Shown: positions 26,609 through 35,098 of the stretch, piece by piece | Layout of the letters: each line of letters starts with the position of its first letter | Position numbering within the stretch: the stretch's first letter is position 1 | DNA from: Bog-473 sp963730395 | GTDB lineage: Bacteria > Actinomycetota > Acidimicrobiia > Acidimicrobiales > RAAP-2 | NCBI GenBank assembly: GCA_963730395.1 | Contig: CAVSSK010000025.1 | Location: 1 to 64,000 of the forward strand | Length of the DNA: 64,000 nt | Direction: 5' to 3' | Translations under genes and position numbers: made by a program | The notes under the pieces: generated by a model | Databases searched by the model: none | What the model was told of the DNA's origin: nothing | What the model saw: the letters and a program-made list of their open reading frames with translations, nothing else

Positions 26609-27120
26609 TGCGCCTGGCCTCGCCCCGGCATGCCCTCCAGCTCGGACATCAGCTCCCGGCCGGGCTCGCCCATGGCGTGCCCGCACACGTGCTCGACCAG
26701 CGCCACCGCCTGGGGCAGGTTGCCGATGCGGTTCGACCAGACCAGGTAGCCGGCGAGGACCCCCATGACCCGGTCGCCGAGCTCGTCCTGGTGCACGAGG
26801 ATGCGCAGGCCGGCGGCCAGCGAGTCGTCGATGTCCTGGTAGCAGGCCGCCAGGACGGGCCGTGGGTCCCCCGAGCGCTCGAGGGGGTAGTGGGCCCAGG
26901 CCAGGCCCTCCTCCTCGTAGGCGGCCAGGTTGTGCGGGGAGGGGAGCAGCGAGATGACCCGGCCGAACCCCTGGACCCTCAGCCAGATGATCTCCTCCTG
27001 GCGCCGCACCCGGCGGTGGTTGACCGAGAAGCCGCCGGGCCGCTCGCTGACGGCCAGGTGGTCCTTGATCACCCAGGTGAAATTGCGCGGCGGGATGCCG
27101 GCTGCCCACTTGCCCTTCAT
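26605..27120 (-). CDS. Dual-specificity-phosphatase-like protein lacking the catalytic cysteine, in the folate operon
   Basis: 171 residues, coupled to folP by ATGA and to folB by GTGA. Its central part reads like a DSP fold: a GFGRVISLLPSPHNLAAYEEEGL strand-helix, AHYPLERSGDP, and then ILVHQDELGDRVMGVLAGYLV. The last block lines up with the phosphatase loop HC-x5-R plus following helix, but Gln replaces the Cys while the His and Arg keep their spacing. A normal thiol-phosphatase mechanism is therefore impossible. It could bind phosphate or a phosphorylated pterin without hydrolysing it, or use another mechanism. One missing step of bacterial folate synthesis is dephosphorylation of dihydroneopterin triphosphate, so the position is suggestive. 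The family assignment is by eye. Confidence 0.6.
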   Translation of the reverse strand: MKGKWAAGIPPRNFTWVIKDHLAVSERPGGFSVNHRRVRRQEEIIWLRVQGFGRVISLLPSPHNLAAYEEEGLAWAHYPLERSGDPRPVLAACYQDIDDSLAAGLRILVHQDELGDRVMGVLAGYLVWSNRIGNLPQAVALVEHVCGHAMGEPGRELMSELEGMPGRGQAQ

Positions 27121-27959
27121 GCGGCAGGACCATACAGCCGAGCCACCTGCACCGTCGCCGCCACGTCGTGGACCCGGACCATGCCCGCCCCGGCCACCAT
27201 GGCGGCCGCCGCCGCCGCCAGCGACCCCTCGGCCCGCTCCTCCAGCGGCGCCGCCTCCCCCGCCTGGCTGCCCGCCGGTCCCGCGGCCAGCACGCCCAGG
27301 AAGCGCTTGCGGCTGGCCCCGACCAGCACCCCGGCACACCCTGCCGCCTCGGCCCCCGCGACGAGCTCGGGCAGATGGCGCAGCAGCGAGAGGTTGTGGG
27401 CCATCGTCTTGCCGAAGCCGATGCCGGGGTCGACCCAGACCTCGCCCACCCCCGCCTCCAGCGCCCGCCGCGCCCGCTCCAGCACGAACGCCCCCACCTC
27501 GCCGACCACGTCCGCGTAGCGGGGGTCGTCCTGCATGGTGCGCGGCTGGCCCTGCATGTGCATGGCCACCCAGCCTGCCCCCCCGGCGGCGGCCACTTCC
27601 CAGAGCGAGGCGGAGATGTCGTTGACGAGGCTCGCCCCGGCCGCCACCGCCGCCTCGGCCACCTCGGGCTTGACGGTGTCGACCGAGACCCGCACCGAGC
27701 GCGCGGCCACCTGGTCCGAACGGGCGAGCGCCTCGACCACCGGGACCACCCGGGCCAGCTCGACTGCGGCCCGGACGGGCTCGGACCCGGGGCGGGACGA
27801 CTCCCCGCCGACGTCGATCACGTCGGCTCCCTCGGACACCATCTCGAGGCCGCGGGCCAGGGCGCGCTCGAAGGTGTCGTAGAGGCCCCCGTCGGAGAAC
27901 GAGTCGGGCGTGACGTTGAGCACGCCCATCACGAGGGGTCGCCCGCCGCCCGGCCGCAC
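27117..27959 (-). CDS. folP: Dihydropteroate synthase
   Basis: 280 residues. The barrel motifs are MGVLNVTPDSFSDGG (pterin/phosphate loop), GADVIDVGGESSRPGSEPV, VSVDTVKPEVAEAAVAAGASLVNDIS, VAMHMQGQPRTM (loop with the pABA site), DPGIGFGKTMAHNLSLLRHL and GASRKRFLGVL. It joins pterin pyrophosphate with p-aminobenzoate. It starts five bases after folE and overlaps the next gene. A 25-residue Ala/Gly/Glu-rich stretch (AAGPAGSQAGEAAPLEERAEG) replaces a short loop before the last helices. Its pABA could be supplied by the CADD-like protein at 42192-42851. Confidence 0.95.
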   Translation of the reverse strand: MRPGGGRPLVMGVLNVTPDSFSDGGLYDTFERALARGLEMVSEGADVIDVGGESSRPGSEPVRAAVELARVVPVVEALARSDQVAARSVRVSVDTVKPEVAEAAVAAGASLVNDISASLWEVAAAGGAGWVAMHMQGQPRTMQDDPRYADVVGEVGAFVLERARRALEAGVGEVWVDPGIGFGKTMAHNLSLLRHLPELVAGAEAAGCAGVLVGASRKRFLGVLAAGPAGSQAGEAAPLEERAEGSLAAAAAAMVAGAGMVRVHDVAATVQVARLYGPAA

Positions 27960-27964
27960 GGGCG

Positions 27965-28534
27965 TCAGCGGCCGCGGATGAACTGCATCGCCTCGGCCCG
28001 CGTCGCCACGTCGGAGCGGAACAGCCCGCGCACCGACGACGTCACCGTGACGGTGCCCGGCTTCTTCACGCCCCGCATCGACATGCAGAGGTGCTCGGCC
28101 TCTATCACGACGAGCACGCCGCGCGGTGTGAGGACGTTGGCGATGGCGTCGGCGATCTGGGTCGTCATGCGCTCCTGCACCTGCAGGCGCCGGGCGTAAC
28201 CGTCGACGAGGCGGGCCAGCTTGGACAGCCCGGTGATGCGGCCGTCCTCGGCCGGGATGTAGGCGACGTGCGCCTTGCCGAGGAACGGCACCAGGTGGTG
28301 CTCGCAGAGCGACGCGAACGGGATGTCGCGCACCATCACCATCTCGTCGTGCTCGGCGGCGAAGGTGACCTCCAGATGGCGGGCCGGATCGTCGTGCAGC
28401 CCCGAGAAGAGCTCCTCGTACATCGCCGCCACGCGGTCGGGCGTGGCCACCAGCCCGTCGCGGGTGGGGTCCTCACCGATGGCACTCAGCAGCTCCTTGA
28501 CCGCCACCCGCACCCGCTCGACATCGACGCTCAC
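27965..28534 (-). CDS. folE: GTP cyclohydrolase I
   Basis: 189 residues from GTG 28534 (GTGA overlap with the tilS-hpt stop). The zinc site residues are in FASLCEHHLVPFLGKAHVAYIP and HLCMSMRGV; GLSKLARLVDGYARRLQVQERMTTQIA and the TVTSSVRGLF signature follow. It makes dihydroneopterin triphosphate, the first folate precursor, in the cytoplasm. The full Cys-x-His...Cys zinc ligand set makes it the zinc-dependent type IA enzyme, relevant in a window with two zinc-responsive loci. Confidence 0.95.
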   Translation of the reverse strand: MSVDVERVRVAVKELLSAIGEDPTRDGLVATPDRVAAMYEELFSGLHDDPARHLEVTFAAEHDEMVMVRDIPFASLCEHHLVPFLGKAHVAYIPAEDGRITGLSKLARLVDGYARRLQVQERMTTQIADAIANVLTPRGVLVVIEAEHLCMSMRGVKKPGTVTVTSSVRGLFRSDVATRAEAMQFIRGR

Positions 28535-30021
28535 CGGTGGGACCCCTTGTAGAGGTGCACCCCGGTCAGGTTGCGGTAGCGCTCGTCGATATCGAGGCCG
28601 TAACCGACCACGAACTCGGGCGGGATGACGAAGCCGACGTAACGCAGGTCCAGGTCGACCCGCTGCTCGCCTTCTTTCACCAGCAGCGCGCAGATCTCCA
28701 GGCTCTTGGGCTGCCGGGCCTTGAGGTAGCGCCGCAGGTAGTTGAGGGTCAGTCCGCTGTCGATGATGTCCTCGACGACGAGGACGTGGCGACCCTCGAG
28801 CTCGGAGTCGAGGTCCTTGACGATGCGCACCACGCCGGAGGTCTTGGTCGCGCTGCCGTAGGAGGACACGGCCATGAAGTCCACGTCGACGGGCAGTGCG
28901 ATGGCGCGGCAGAGGTCGCTCATGAACAGCATGGCGCCCTTCAGCACGGCCACCAGGAGGGGTGGCTCGTCCGCGTAGTCGGACGTGATCTGGGCTCCCA
29001 GCTCCGCCACCCGTGCCGCCAGACGGTCGGCCGCGACCAGCACGGGCCCGACGTCGGACTCGGCCCACGCGGGCACCCCCGCACCAGCGGTCTCGTGGGT
29101 CACCGGCGTGACACTACCGGAGCCGCCCGGCTCCACCCGGAGCCGACCGGCCGTGCGGCGCACCCGCCGGCCCCCCGTCAGCTCGGTCCCCACGGCGTCA
29201 CCGGAGGCCACGGCCAAGGTGCGGTCGACCTCGGCCAGCGACGGCGGGTGCTCGCCCCCGCTCACCTCGCGCAGCCAGCGGCGCAGCGCGCGGCGGGCGA
29301 CCGGGCGGGACGCCCGGGCCACCGCCCGGGCGTCGGCCGGGTCGGGCAACGCGTGCTTCGCCAGTGACTCCATGAGGGACACCTCGTCGCGCAGCAGCGC
29401 GGCCTGGCGGGCGAGCAGAGGCACGGGGTCGCGGCCGGCCACGTCTGCGCAGAGCGGCAGCAGCTCGTGGCGGACCCGGTTGCGGACGAAGGCAGGGTCG
29501 TCGTTGCTCGGGTCACAGACCGGCACCAGCCCGGTGGCGGCGCACAACGCCCGGGTCTCGCTCCGGCGCAGGGCCAGCAGCGGGTGCCGCGGGCCAGGCT
29601 CCATCCCGGCCAGCCCGTCCGAGCCTGCTCCGCGCAACAGGTTGACGAGGATGGTCTCGGCCTGGTCGTCCATGGTGTGACCGGTCGCCACGCCCTCCGG
29701 CAGCGCCGCGAAGCGAGCCGCGCGGGCCCGCGCCTCGAGGTTGGGCCCCGGGGGCACCGACACCCGACGGCGCTCGGCACGCGCCCCCAGCCGGGCGGCG
29801 GCCGCTTCCACGACGTCCGCTTCGGCGCCCGACCCGGGGCGCAGGCCGTGGTCGACATGGATGGCGGTGACGGCGCAGCCGGCGGCGGTGGACAGGACGA
29901 GCAGCGCCAGCGAGTCGGCACCACCCGACACCGCGCAGGCGAGCGGGGTGCCCGGCGGCGGGAAGGTGCAGCGAGCCAGGAGGTCGGAGGCGAGGGAGGC
30001 GGCGCCTTCCCCCTCACCCAC
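28531..30021 (-). CDS. tilS-hpt: Fusion of tRNA(Ile)-lysidine synthase and hypoxanthine phosphoribosyltransferase
   Basis: 496 residues with two complete modules. Residues 1 to about 300 are TilS: the PP-loop CAVSGGADSLALLVL, the HVDHGLRP motif, TGHTMDDQAETILVNLLRGAG and VRNRVRHELLPL. Residues from about 320 are HPRT: LLVAVLKGAMLFMSDLCRAI, VDFMAVSSYG, the PRPP motif VLVVEDIIDSGLTL, and VGYGLDIDERYRNL. TilS makes lysidine in the tRNA-Ile anticodon; HPRT salvages purines. In many bacteria tilS and hpt are neighbours, and a fusion is known in Listeria. The usual downstream ftsH is absent; folE follows directly. The TilS C-terminal domain is shorter than in E. coli. Confidence 0.93.
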   Translation of the reverse strand: MGEGEGAASLASDLLARCTFPPPGTPLACAVSGGADSLALLVLSTAAGCAVTAIHVDHGLRPGSGAEADVVEAAAARLGARAERRRVSVPPGPNLEARARAARFAALPEGVATGHTMDDQAETILVNLLRGAGSDGLAGMEPGPRHPLLALRRSETRALCAATGLVPVCDPSNDDPAFVRNRVRHELLPLCADVAGRDPVPLLARQAALLRDEVSLMESLAKHALPDPADARAVARASRPVARRALRRWLREVSGGEHPPSLAEVDRTLAVASGDAVGTELTGGRRVRRTAGRLRVEPGGSGSVTPVTHETAGAGVPAWAESDVGPVLVAADRLAARVAELGAQITSDYADEPPLLVAVLKGAMLFMSDLCRAIALPVDVDFMAVSSYGSATKTSGVVRIVKDLDSELEGRHVLVVEDIIDSGLTLNYLRRYLKARQPKSLEICALLVKEGEQRVDLDLRYVGFVIPPEFVVGYGLDIDERYRNLTGVHLYKGSHR

Positions 30022-31066
30022 CGGCCCGGGCCACCCACAGGGTGGGGTCGCGGATCTCCTCGAGGGTGGGCAACCACTCGGGGCCCTCCCAGACCCGAGC
30101 CAACAACGCCGGGCCGCCCGCGTCCTCGACCGACTCGACGAACCGCTCCCCCTCGGCGTACTGGCGCATCTTGGCGTCGAGACCGAGGAGCTTGGACATC
30201 AGCTTGGTCACGCCGCGGGCCTGGGTACGCCGCTCGTGCAGCACGCGGGAGAAGTGGGCCGCACCGGGGACCTCCGCCGCGCCGGCCCGGTCCATTGTCA
30301 CGTCGCCGTGGCCCTCGAGGAGGCTCATCATCCCCGAGATCTTCGACAGCGCCAGCCGTTGCTCGGGGGTGGCCAGCATGCCGACCACGCCCGCCTCGCG
30401 GGCCGGGTTGCGTCCGTTGCGCAACTCGGTGGCGACGCGCCCCAGCATCTCGGCAAAGCCGGCGGGATCCCCCGAGAGCGGGCCCAGCAGCTCGGAGACC
30501 AGGCCCACGAAATGGTCACGCAACCAGGGCACGGCGGTGAACTGCAGGCGGTGGGTGACCTCGTGCAACGCCAGCCAGAGGCGGAACTGGCTCGGCGCGA
30601 AGCCGTACTGCTCCTCGACGGCCACGATGTTCGGGCCCACGTAGGAGACCAGGTCCTGGTCCTCCGGTGACTCGTCGTTGATCAGGAGGTCGTACTGGCC
30701 CAGCACGCGGGTGGCCATGTAGGCCAGCATCAGGCCCAACTGCGTGCCCGCCACGGCCCGGCCCACCACGAGCGAGGGGCCGCCCAGCTTCGCCCCCCGC
30801 TTGCGCTGCAGCTCCGTGAGGGCGGGACCCACCAGGCGCTCGATGGAGCGCACGTTGGCCGCCGTCCAGCCGGGTCGGTCGGTGACCTTGGCCCGGGCCG
30901 TCCCGCGGGCCGAGTGCAACCCGGTCGCCTCGCTGACGAGTGACTCGGCGCGTGCCGTCAGCTCGTCGAACTGGGCCTGCAGGTCGGAGGAGCGGTAGGA
31001 AGCGGGTGCCGGTTTGAGGATGAGGGCGCCGGCGGCGACACGCTGGGCCAGGGCCCAGTCCACCAT
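30014..31066 (-). CDS. Zinc-dependent metalloprotease, DUF2342 (F420-associated family)
   Basis: 350 residues from ATG 31066. The N-terminus MVDWALAQRVAAGALILKPAP and RLVGPALTELQRKRG are family features, and the zinc motif is LHEVTHRLQF with HEVTH at residues 168-172. Later conserved parts include MSLLEGHGDVTMDRAG and the C-terminal QYAEGERFVESVEDAGGP. Members have been called coenzyme F420 biosynthesis-associated because they co-occur with F420 genes, but no biochemical link is established. It lies directly before tilS with an 8-base overlap, a conserved arrangement in actinobacteria. The start is not marked by a strong ribosome-binding site. Confidence 0.88.
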   Translation of the reverse strand: MVDWALAQRVAAGALILKPAPASYRSSDLQAQFDELTARAESLVSEATGLHSARGTARAKVTDRPGWTAANVRSIERLVGPALTELQRKRGAKLGGPSLVVGRAVAGTQLGLMLAYMATRVLGQYDLLINDESPEDQDLVSYVGPNIVAVEEQYGFAPSQFRLWLALHEVTHRLQFTAVPWLRDHFVGLVSELLGPLSGDPAGFAEMLGRVATELRNGRNPAREAGVVGMLATPEQRLALSKISGMMSLLEGHGDVTMDRAGAAEVPGAAHFSRVLHERRTQARGVTKLMSKLLGLDAKMRQYAEGERFVESVEDAGGPALLARVWEGPEWLPTLEEIRDPTLWVARAGG

Positions 31067-31109
31067 CGGCGGACCGCCCAGCAGGACGTCGGGGACCGCA
31101 GGGGTGATG

Positions 31110-31433
31110 TCAGTGCTCGCCGTCGTGCTGCCGACTTTCTTCGTCGATCGCCTCGGCCACACGCCTGATCAGGCTGTCCGGGACCCGGTCCTTGCACCGG
31201 TTGGCGATGACCCGCCGCAGCTCGGCCTCGAACTCGGCGGCGCCGCCACAAGGCCCGCACCAGTCCAGATGGAGGCGGATCACCTCACGGCGCTCCTCGG
31301 TGAGCTCGCCGTCGAGATAGTGGTACAGCTCGTGCACCGCCTCGCCGCAGTCGACCGACGGGCCGAACAGCCCACCCGCGTCGACCGCGGTGCCTTTCTC
31401 GGTCTCTTCGCTCTTGGGCACGTCCTCGCTCAT
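31110..31433 (-). CDS. rsrA: Zinc-containing redox-sensitive anti-sigma factor (RsrA/RshA type)
   Basis: 107 residues, coupled to sigR by ATGA. The ZAS motif is present: Cys in VDCGEAVHELYHYLDGEL, then His-x3-Cys-x2-Cys in RLHLDWCGPCGGAAEF. The reduced, zinc-bound form holds SigR; oxidation of the Cys pair releases it. The N-terminal 25 residues are acidic, and the C-terminus (RRVAEAIDEESRQHDGEH) is His/Glu-rich. This is the mycothiol-linked oxidative stress circuit of actinobacteria. Confidence 0.92.
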   Translation of the reverse strand: MSEDVPKSEETEKGTAVDAGGLFGPSVDCGEAVHELYHYLDGELTEERREVIRLHLDWCGPCGGAAEFEAELRRVIANRCKDRVPDSLIRRVAEAIDEESRQHDGEH

Positions 31434-32014
31434 TCCCTCGATCCGCCGGGAACGCTCCCGACGAGTCCCCGTGCTTCCGCTACATCGTGCAACGCCTTCT
31501 GCAGCGCCCTTCTTCCCCGATGGATCCGGCTCATGACCGTCCCGATCGGGACGTCGGTGATCTCGGAGATCTCCTTGTAGCTGAAACCCTCGACGTCGGC
31601 CAGCATGACGGCCATGCGGAACGCCTCGGGCAGGGCCTCGAGCGCCGCCTTCACGTCCTCGTCGGTGAAGCGCTCCAGAGCCTCGTCCTCGGCCGACCGA
31701 CCGGGGTCGCTGCCTCCGGAGCCGGCCAGCCGCTTGTAGAGGTAGAGGTCTTCGACGTCCTCGACGTCGGCCACCTCGGGCCGGCGCTGGGCGGCCCGGT
31801 ACGAGTTGATGTAGGTGTTGGTGAGGATCCGGTACAGCCAGGCCCGCAGGTTGGTGCCCTCGGTGAAGGACCCGAAGGAGCGGTACGCCTTGAGGTAGGT
31901 CTCCTGGACGAGGTCCTCGGCATCGGCCCGGTTGCGTGTCATCCGCAGTGCGGCGGAATAGAGGCCCGGCATGAACTCCATGGCGACGTCGGTGAAGTTC
32001 GCCTGGTCTGCCAT
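31430..32014 (-). CDS. sigR: ECF RNA polymerase sigma factor SigR/SigH
   Basis: 194 residues. Region 2 is seen in RNRADAEDLVQETYLKAYRSFGSFTEGTNLRAWLYRILTNTYINSYR and region 4 in ALEALPEAFRMAVMLADVEGFSYKEISEITDVPIGTVMSRIHRGRRALQKAL. It matches the SigR/SigH group (GTNLRAWLYRILTNTYIN). With RsrA it controls thiol-oxidative stress genes. The divergent P450 starts only 38 bp away, so their promoters overlap. I could not find a SigR-type GGAAT-N18-GTT site immediately upstream, so autoregulation is not shown here. Confidence 0.93.
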   Translation of the reverse strand: MADQANFTDVAMEFMPGLYSAALRMTRNRADAEDLVQETYLKAYRSFGSFTEGTNLRAWLYRILTNTYINSYRAAQRRPEVADVEDVEDLYLYKRLAGSGGSDPGRSAEDEALERFTDEDVKAALEALPEAFRMAVMLADVEGFSYKEISEITDVPIGTVMSRIHRGRRALQKALHDVAEARGLVGSVPGGSRE

Positions 32015-32051
32015 GGTCCCACCCTATCCACCCGGCGATATCGTCTCCGCC

Positions 32052-33272
32052 GTGACAACCTCCCCAACGAATCTCGGCATCGACCTGCTCAGCGGCACCT
32101 TCTTCGGACGGGAGCCCCACGACGCCTTCGCCTGGATGCGGGCCCATGCCCCCGTCTACTACGACGAGCCCAACGACCTGTGGGCGGCGGCCAGCTATGC
32201 CGCCGTCAAGCAGGCCTCGGTCGACACCGAGTCGTTCTCGAACGCGGGGGGCATACGGCCCAAGTTCCCGCCCCTGCCGATGATGATCGACTTCGACGCG
32301 CCCGAGCACGTGCGCCGCCGCAGGCTGGTCTCCGAGGGCTTCACCCCGAGGCGGGTGCGCGCCCTGGAGGACAAGCTGCGGTTGGTCTGCGACGCCCTGC
32401 TCGATCAGGTCTGCGAGAAGGGCCGGTGCGACTTCGTGAAGGACGTTGCGGCTCCCCTGCCGATCATCATGATCGGCGACATGCTCGGCGTCGCGCCTGA
32501 GGACCGAGACGACCTGCTGCGCTGGTCCGACGACATGCTCAAGGGCCAGGGGGCGCCCGACCCGGCCCTCATGGAGAACGCGATGACCGCGTTCGTGGAG
32601 TACTCCACGTACATCCACCCCGTCTTCGACGAGCGCCGGGCCTCGCACAACACCGACGACCTGGTCGGAGTGCTCTGCCACGCCGAGATCGACGGCGACT
32701 CGCTCGACGACGACTCGCTCGTGCACGAGACGCTCCTCATCCTGATCGGGGGCGACGAGACGACCCGCCACGTCATCAGTGGCGGCGTGGAGGAGCTCCT
32801 CGCCCACCCGGACCAGCAGGAACGGCTGGCCGCCGACCCGGCCGGGCTCATGCCGAGCGCGGTCGAGGAGATGCTGCGATGGGTGTCGCCGATCAAGAAC
32901 ATGGCCCGGGTGGCCACCCGCGACGTCGAGCTTGCCGGGGCACGGATCCGCGCCGGTCAGGAGCTGATCCTGCTCTACCCCTCGGCCAACCGCGACGAGG
33001 CGGTGTTCGAGGACGCCGACACCTTCGACATCACCCGCAGCCCCAACCCGCACATGGCTTTCGGCTTCGGCGCCCACTTCTGCCTGGGCAACCAGCTCGC
33101 CCGCCTGGAGCTGCGCATCATGGTGGAACGCGTGCTGGCCCGGCTGCCGGACCTGCACCTGGCGGTCGACCGGGGGGCCCTGCCGCGTCGCCCGGCCAAC
33201 TTCATCTCCGGCATCGAGGAGATGCCCGTCGAGTTCACGCCAACCGCCCCGCTCGGCGTCGGCCCCGTCTGA
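32052..33272 (+). CDS. Cytochrome P450, CYP142/CYP125-like
   Basis: 406 residues from GTG 32052; an upstream ATG at 32013 would overlap the sigR start codon. The I-helix is ILIGGDETTRHVISGG, the ExxR is EEMLRW, and the haem loop is HMAFGFGAHFCLGNQLARLELR with Cys as axial ligand. WVSPIKNMARVATRDVELAG and LLYPSANRDEAVFEDADTFDITRSPNPH resemble CYP142 of mycobacteria, which oxidises the terminal carbon of the cholesterol side chain. The following SDR overlaps its stop. A sterol or long-chain lipid substrate is inferred from similarity only. Ferredoxin and reductase partners are not in the window. Confidence 0.9.
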   Translation: MTTSPTNLGIDLLSGTFFGREPHDAFAWMRAHAPVYYDEPNDLWAAASYAAVKQASVDTESFSNAGGIRPKFPPLPMMIDFDAPEHVRRRRLVSEGFTPRRVRALEDKLRLVCDALLDQVCEKGRCDFVKDVAAPLPIIMIGDMLGVAPEDRDDLLRWSDDMLKGQGAPDPALMENAMTAFVEYSTYIHPVFDERRASHNTDDLVGVLCHAEIDGDSLDDDSLVHETLLILIGGDETTRHVISGGVEELLAHPDQQERLAADPAGLMPSAVEEMLRWVSPIKNMARVATRDVELAGARIRAGQELILLYPSANRDEAVFEDADTFDITRSPNPHMAFGFGAHFCLGNQLARLELRIMVERVLARLPDLHLAVDRGALPRRPANFISGIEEMPVEFTPTAPLGVGPV

Positions 33273-34090
33273 TGGCGGGGGGCGCCACCAGCTCGGCCGG
33301 CATCGCCGGCTGGTCGATCCTGGTCACGGGTGGCGGGAGCGGGATCGGCCTGGCCACCGCCGAGCGCCTCATCGCCGAGGGCGCGCACGTGACCATCTGC
33401 GGGCGCACCGAGCAGAAGCTCGCCGACGCGACGGCGCGCCTCGCCGGGGCCGCGGCCCACGGTGCCACGGCGCGCTACGTCGTCGCCGACGTCACCGTCG
33501 AGGAGCAGGTCGCCGAGGCCGTCGCCGCGACGACCGAGGCGACCGGGCGCATCGACGGGCTCTTCGCCTGCGCCGGCGGCTCCCTGCATCTCGGGTCCGT
33601 GCTCACCGCCGACATCGTCGCGGTGCGGGCCACCGTCGACCTGAACCTCATGGGCTCGGTCATCTGCGTCAAGCGGGCCGGCGCGACCATGGAGGCGCAG
33701 GGCGGCCCGGGGTCGATCGTCTTGATGTCCTCGGGCGCGGGCCGCTTCCCCCACCCACACCTGTGGGCCTACGGGGTGGCCAAGGCTGGCATCTGCTTCC
33801 TCACCAAGACCGCGGCAGAGGAGCTGGGCCCGTTCGACATCCGGGTCAACGCGGTGGCGCCCGGCATCATCGACGACGAGTTGATGTCCTTCATCACGGC
33901 CGGCGGCCCGCTCCTCGACGACTACCTGGCGCAGATGCCCCTCGGCCGCGTCGGCACCGTCGAGGACGTGGCGGCCGCGGTCAGCTGGCTGATCGGGCCC
34001 GACTCGTCCTTCATCACCGGCGAGACCCTCGGCGTCGACGGGGGCCACCACCTCCGCCGGGGCGCCGACTACTCGCTGCTGTTCGGCTGA
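33272..34090 (+). CDS. Short-chain dehydrogenase/reductase
   Basis: 272 residues; its ATG shares one base with the P450 stop, so the two are coupled. Classical SDR features: the cofactor motif ILVTGGGSGIGLATAERL, VVADVT, a variant NNAG motif (ACAGG), catalytic Ser in VLMSSGAG, and Tyr-x3-Lys in WAYGVAKAG. The PGIIDDELM and FITGETLGVDGGHHL ends are typical. The acidic residue after the second strand is replaced by CGRTEQKL, which leaves NAD versus NADP open. It would oxidise or reduce a hydroxyl/keto group on a substrate shared with the P450. Confidence 0.87.
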   Translation: MAGGATSSAGIAGWSILVTGGGSGIGLATAERLIAEGAHVTICGRTEQKLADATARLAGAAAHGATARYVVADVTVEEQVAEAVAATTEATGRIDGLFACAGGSLHLGSVLTADIVAVRATVDLNLMGSVICVKRAGATMEAQGGPGSIVLMSSGAGRFPHPHLWAYGVAKAGICFLTKTAAEELGPFDIRVNAVAPGIIDDELMSFITAGGPLLDDYLAQMPLGRVGTVEDVAAAVSWLIGPDSSFITGETLGVDGGHHLRRGADYSLLFG

Positions 34091-34140
34091 GCACGGCGCC
34101 CGCCGCCGGCAACCAGGAACGAGGGCCGCCCTTGCGCCAC

Positions 34141-34171
34141 TAATCCGAAATGATTACCGTTATGGTTACTG
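34141..34171. promoter_or_regulatory. Candidate Zur-box region at the start of znuA
   Basis: An AT-rich island in GC-rich DNA. TAATC at 34141-34145 and GATTA at 34152-34156 form an inverted repeat around AATGATT, similar to the AATGATT-type core of Zur/Fur boxes, and GGTTAC follows. It overlaps the first possible ATG of znuA. Zur encoded at the end of the operon would be the natural ligand. The match is partial. Confidence 0.4.
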
Positions 34172-35098
34172 TGATCTTCCGACAGCTGCCGCACACCCTC
34201 CTGGCTGGAGCACTCGGCCTCGCCTTCGCCGGCCTGGCGGGCGGCACCTCGGCCGGCGCATCGACGGCGGCCAGGGCCCCGGCGGTCGTCCACGTGGTCG
34301 CCGCCGAGAACTTCTGGGGCAACATCACGAGCCAGCTCGGAGGGCGTGACGTCCGTGTGACCTCCCTGATCACCAACCCCAACGACGACCCGCACCTCTT
34401 CGAGACGAGCGCCGCCGGCGCGGCCACCCTCGCCCAGGCCCGGGTGGTCGTCGAGAACGGCGCCGGCTACGACACCTGGATGCAGTCCCTCCTCAGCGCC
34501 GACGGCGGGCACCCCGGGGTCGTGGTCGCATCGTCGGTGCTCCACATCGGAGGCAGCGACCCCAACCCGCATCTCTGGTACGACATCCCCCGCGTGCCCG
34601 CCGTGGCATCCGCCATCACCTCCGCGCTGATCAGGGCCGCGCCGCTGGACGCGCCCACCTTCCGGGCCAACCTCGTCCGCTTCGACGCGTCCCTCGCCCC
34701 CCTCGATGGCCACCCTGGCCACCATCAAGAAGAACTTCCACGACGTCTCGATCGCCTACACCGAGCGGGTACCCGGCTATGCCGTGGCGGTGGCCGACCT
34801 CGACGTCAAGACCCCGCCGGGCTTCGCGCGCTCGATCGAGGAGGGCGTCGACCCCGGTCCGGCGGACACCCTCGCCATGCAACAGCTCATCACGAGGCAC
34901 GACATCAACGTGCTCCTCTACAACGTGCAGACGGTGACGCCGGTCACGACACAGATCCGCGCGCTCGCCGTGCGGCACGCCATCCCCGTGGTGGGCGTGT
35001 CCGAGACGATGCCCGCCGGCGTGGCCACCTACCAGCAATGGCAGCAGTCACAGCTGACCCATCTCCTCCACGCCCTGCAGTCGAGCCGGAGCCCGTGA
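34150..35098 (+). CDS. znuA: Zinc ABC transporter substrate-binding protein (frameshifted)
   Basis: The first frame (from 34150, or more likely the GTG at 34171 just after the operator-like island) encodes a signal peptide (LLAGALGLAFAGLAGGTSAGA) and the ZnuA N-domain: VVAAENFWGNITSQLGG, ITNPNDDPHLFETS, DPNPHLWYDIPRV. At 34697-34702, a run of six C, the match moves to the next frame, which gives LATIKKNFHDVSIAYTERVPGYAVAVADLDVKTPPGFARSIEEG and the C-domain to 35098. Metal ligands include His in DDPHLF and in PNPHLWYD. One base too many in the C-run explains the break. Signal peptide and family show an exported or lipid-free binding protein delivering Zn (possibly Mn) to ZnuBC. Confidence 0.85.

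Noticed and set aside
26605..27120. Active dual-specificity phosphatase
   Set aside because: The Cys of HC-x5-R is Gln; no other Cys is in the loop, so an active thiol phosphatase was rejected in favour of a Cys-less relative.
28531..28534. ftsH expected between hpt and folE
   Set aside because: The hpt part and folE overlap by GTGA with no room for ftsH, so it is absent from this locus.
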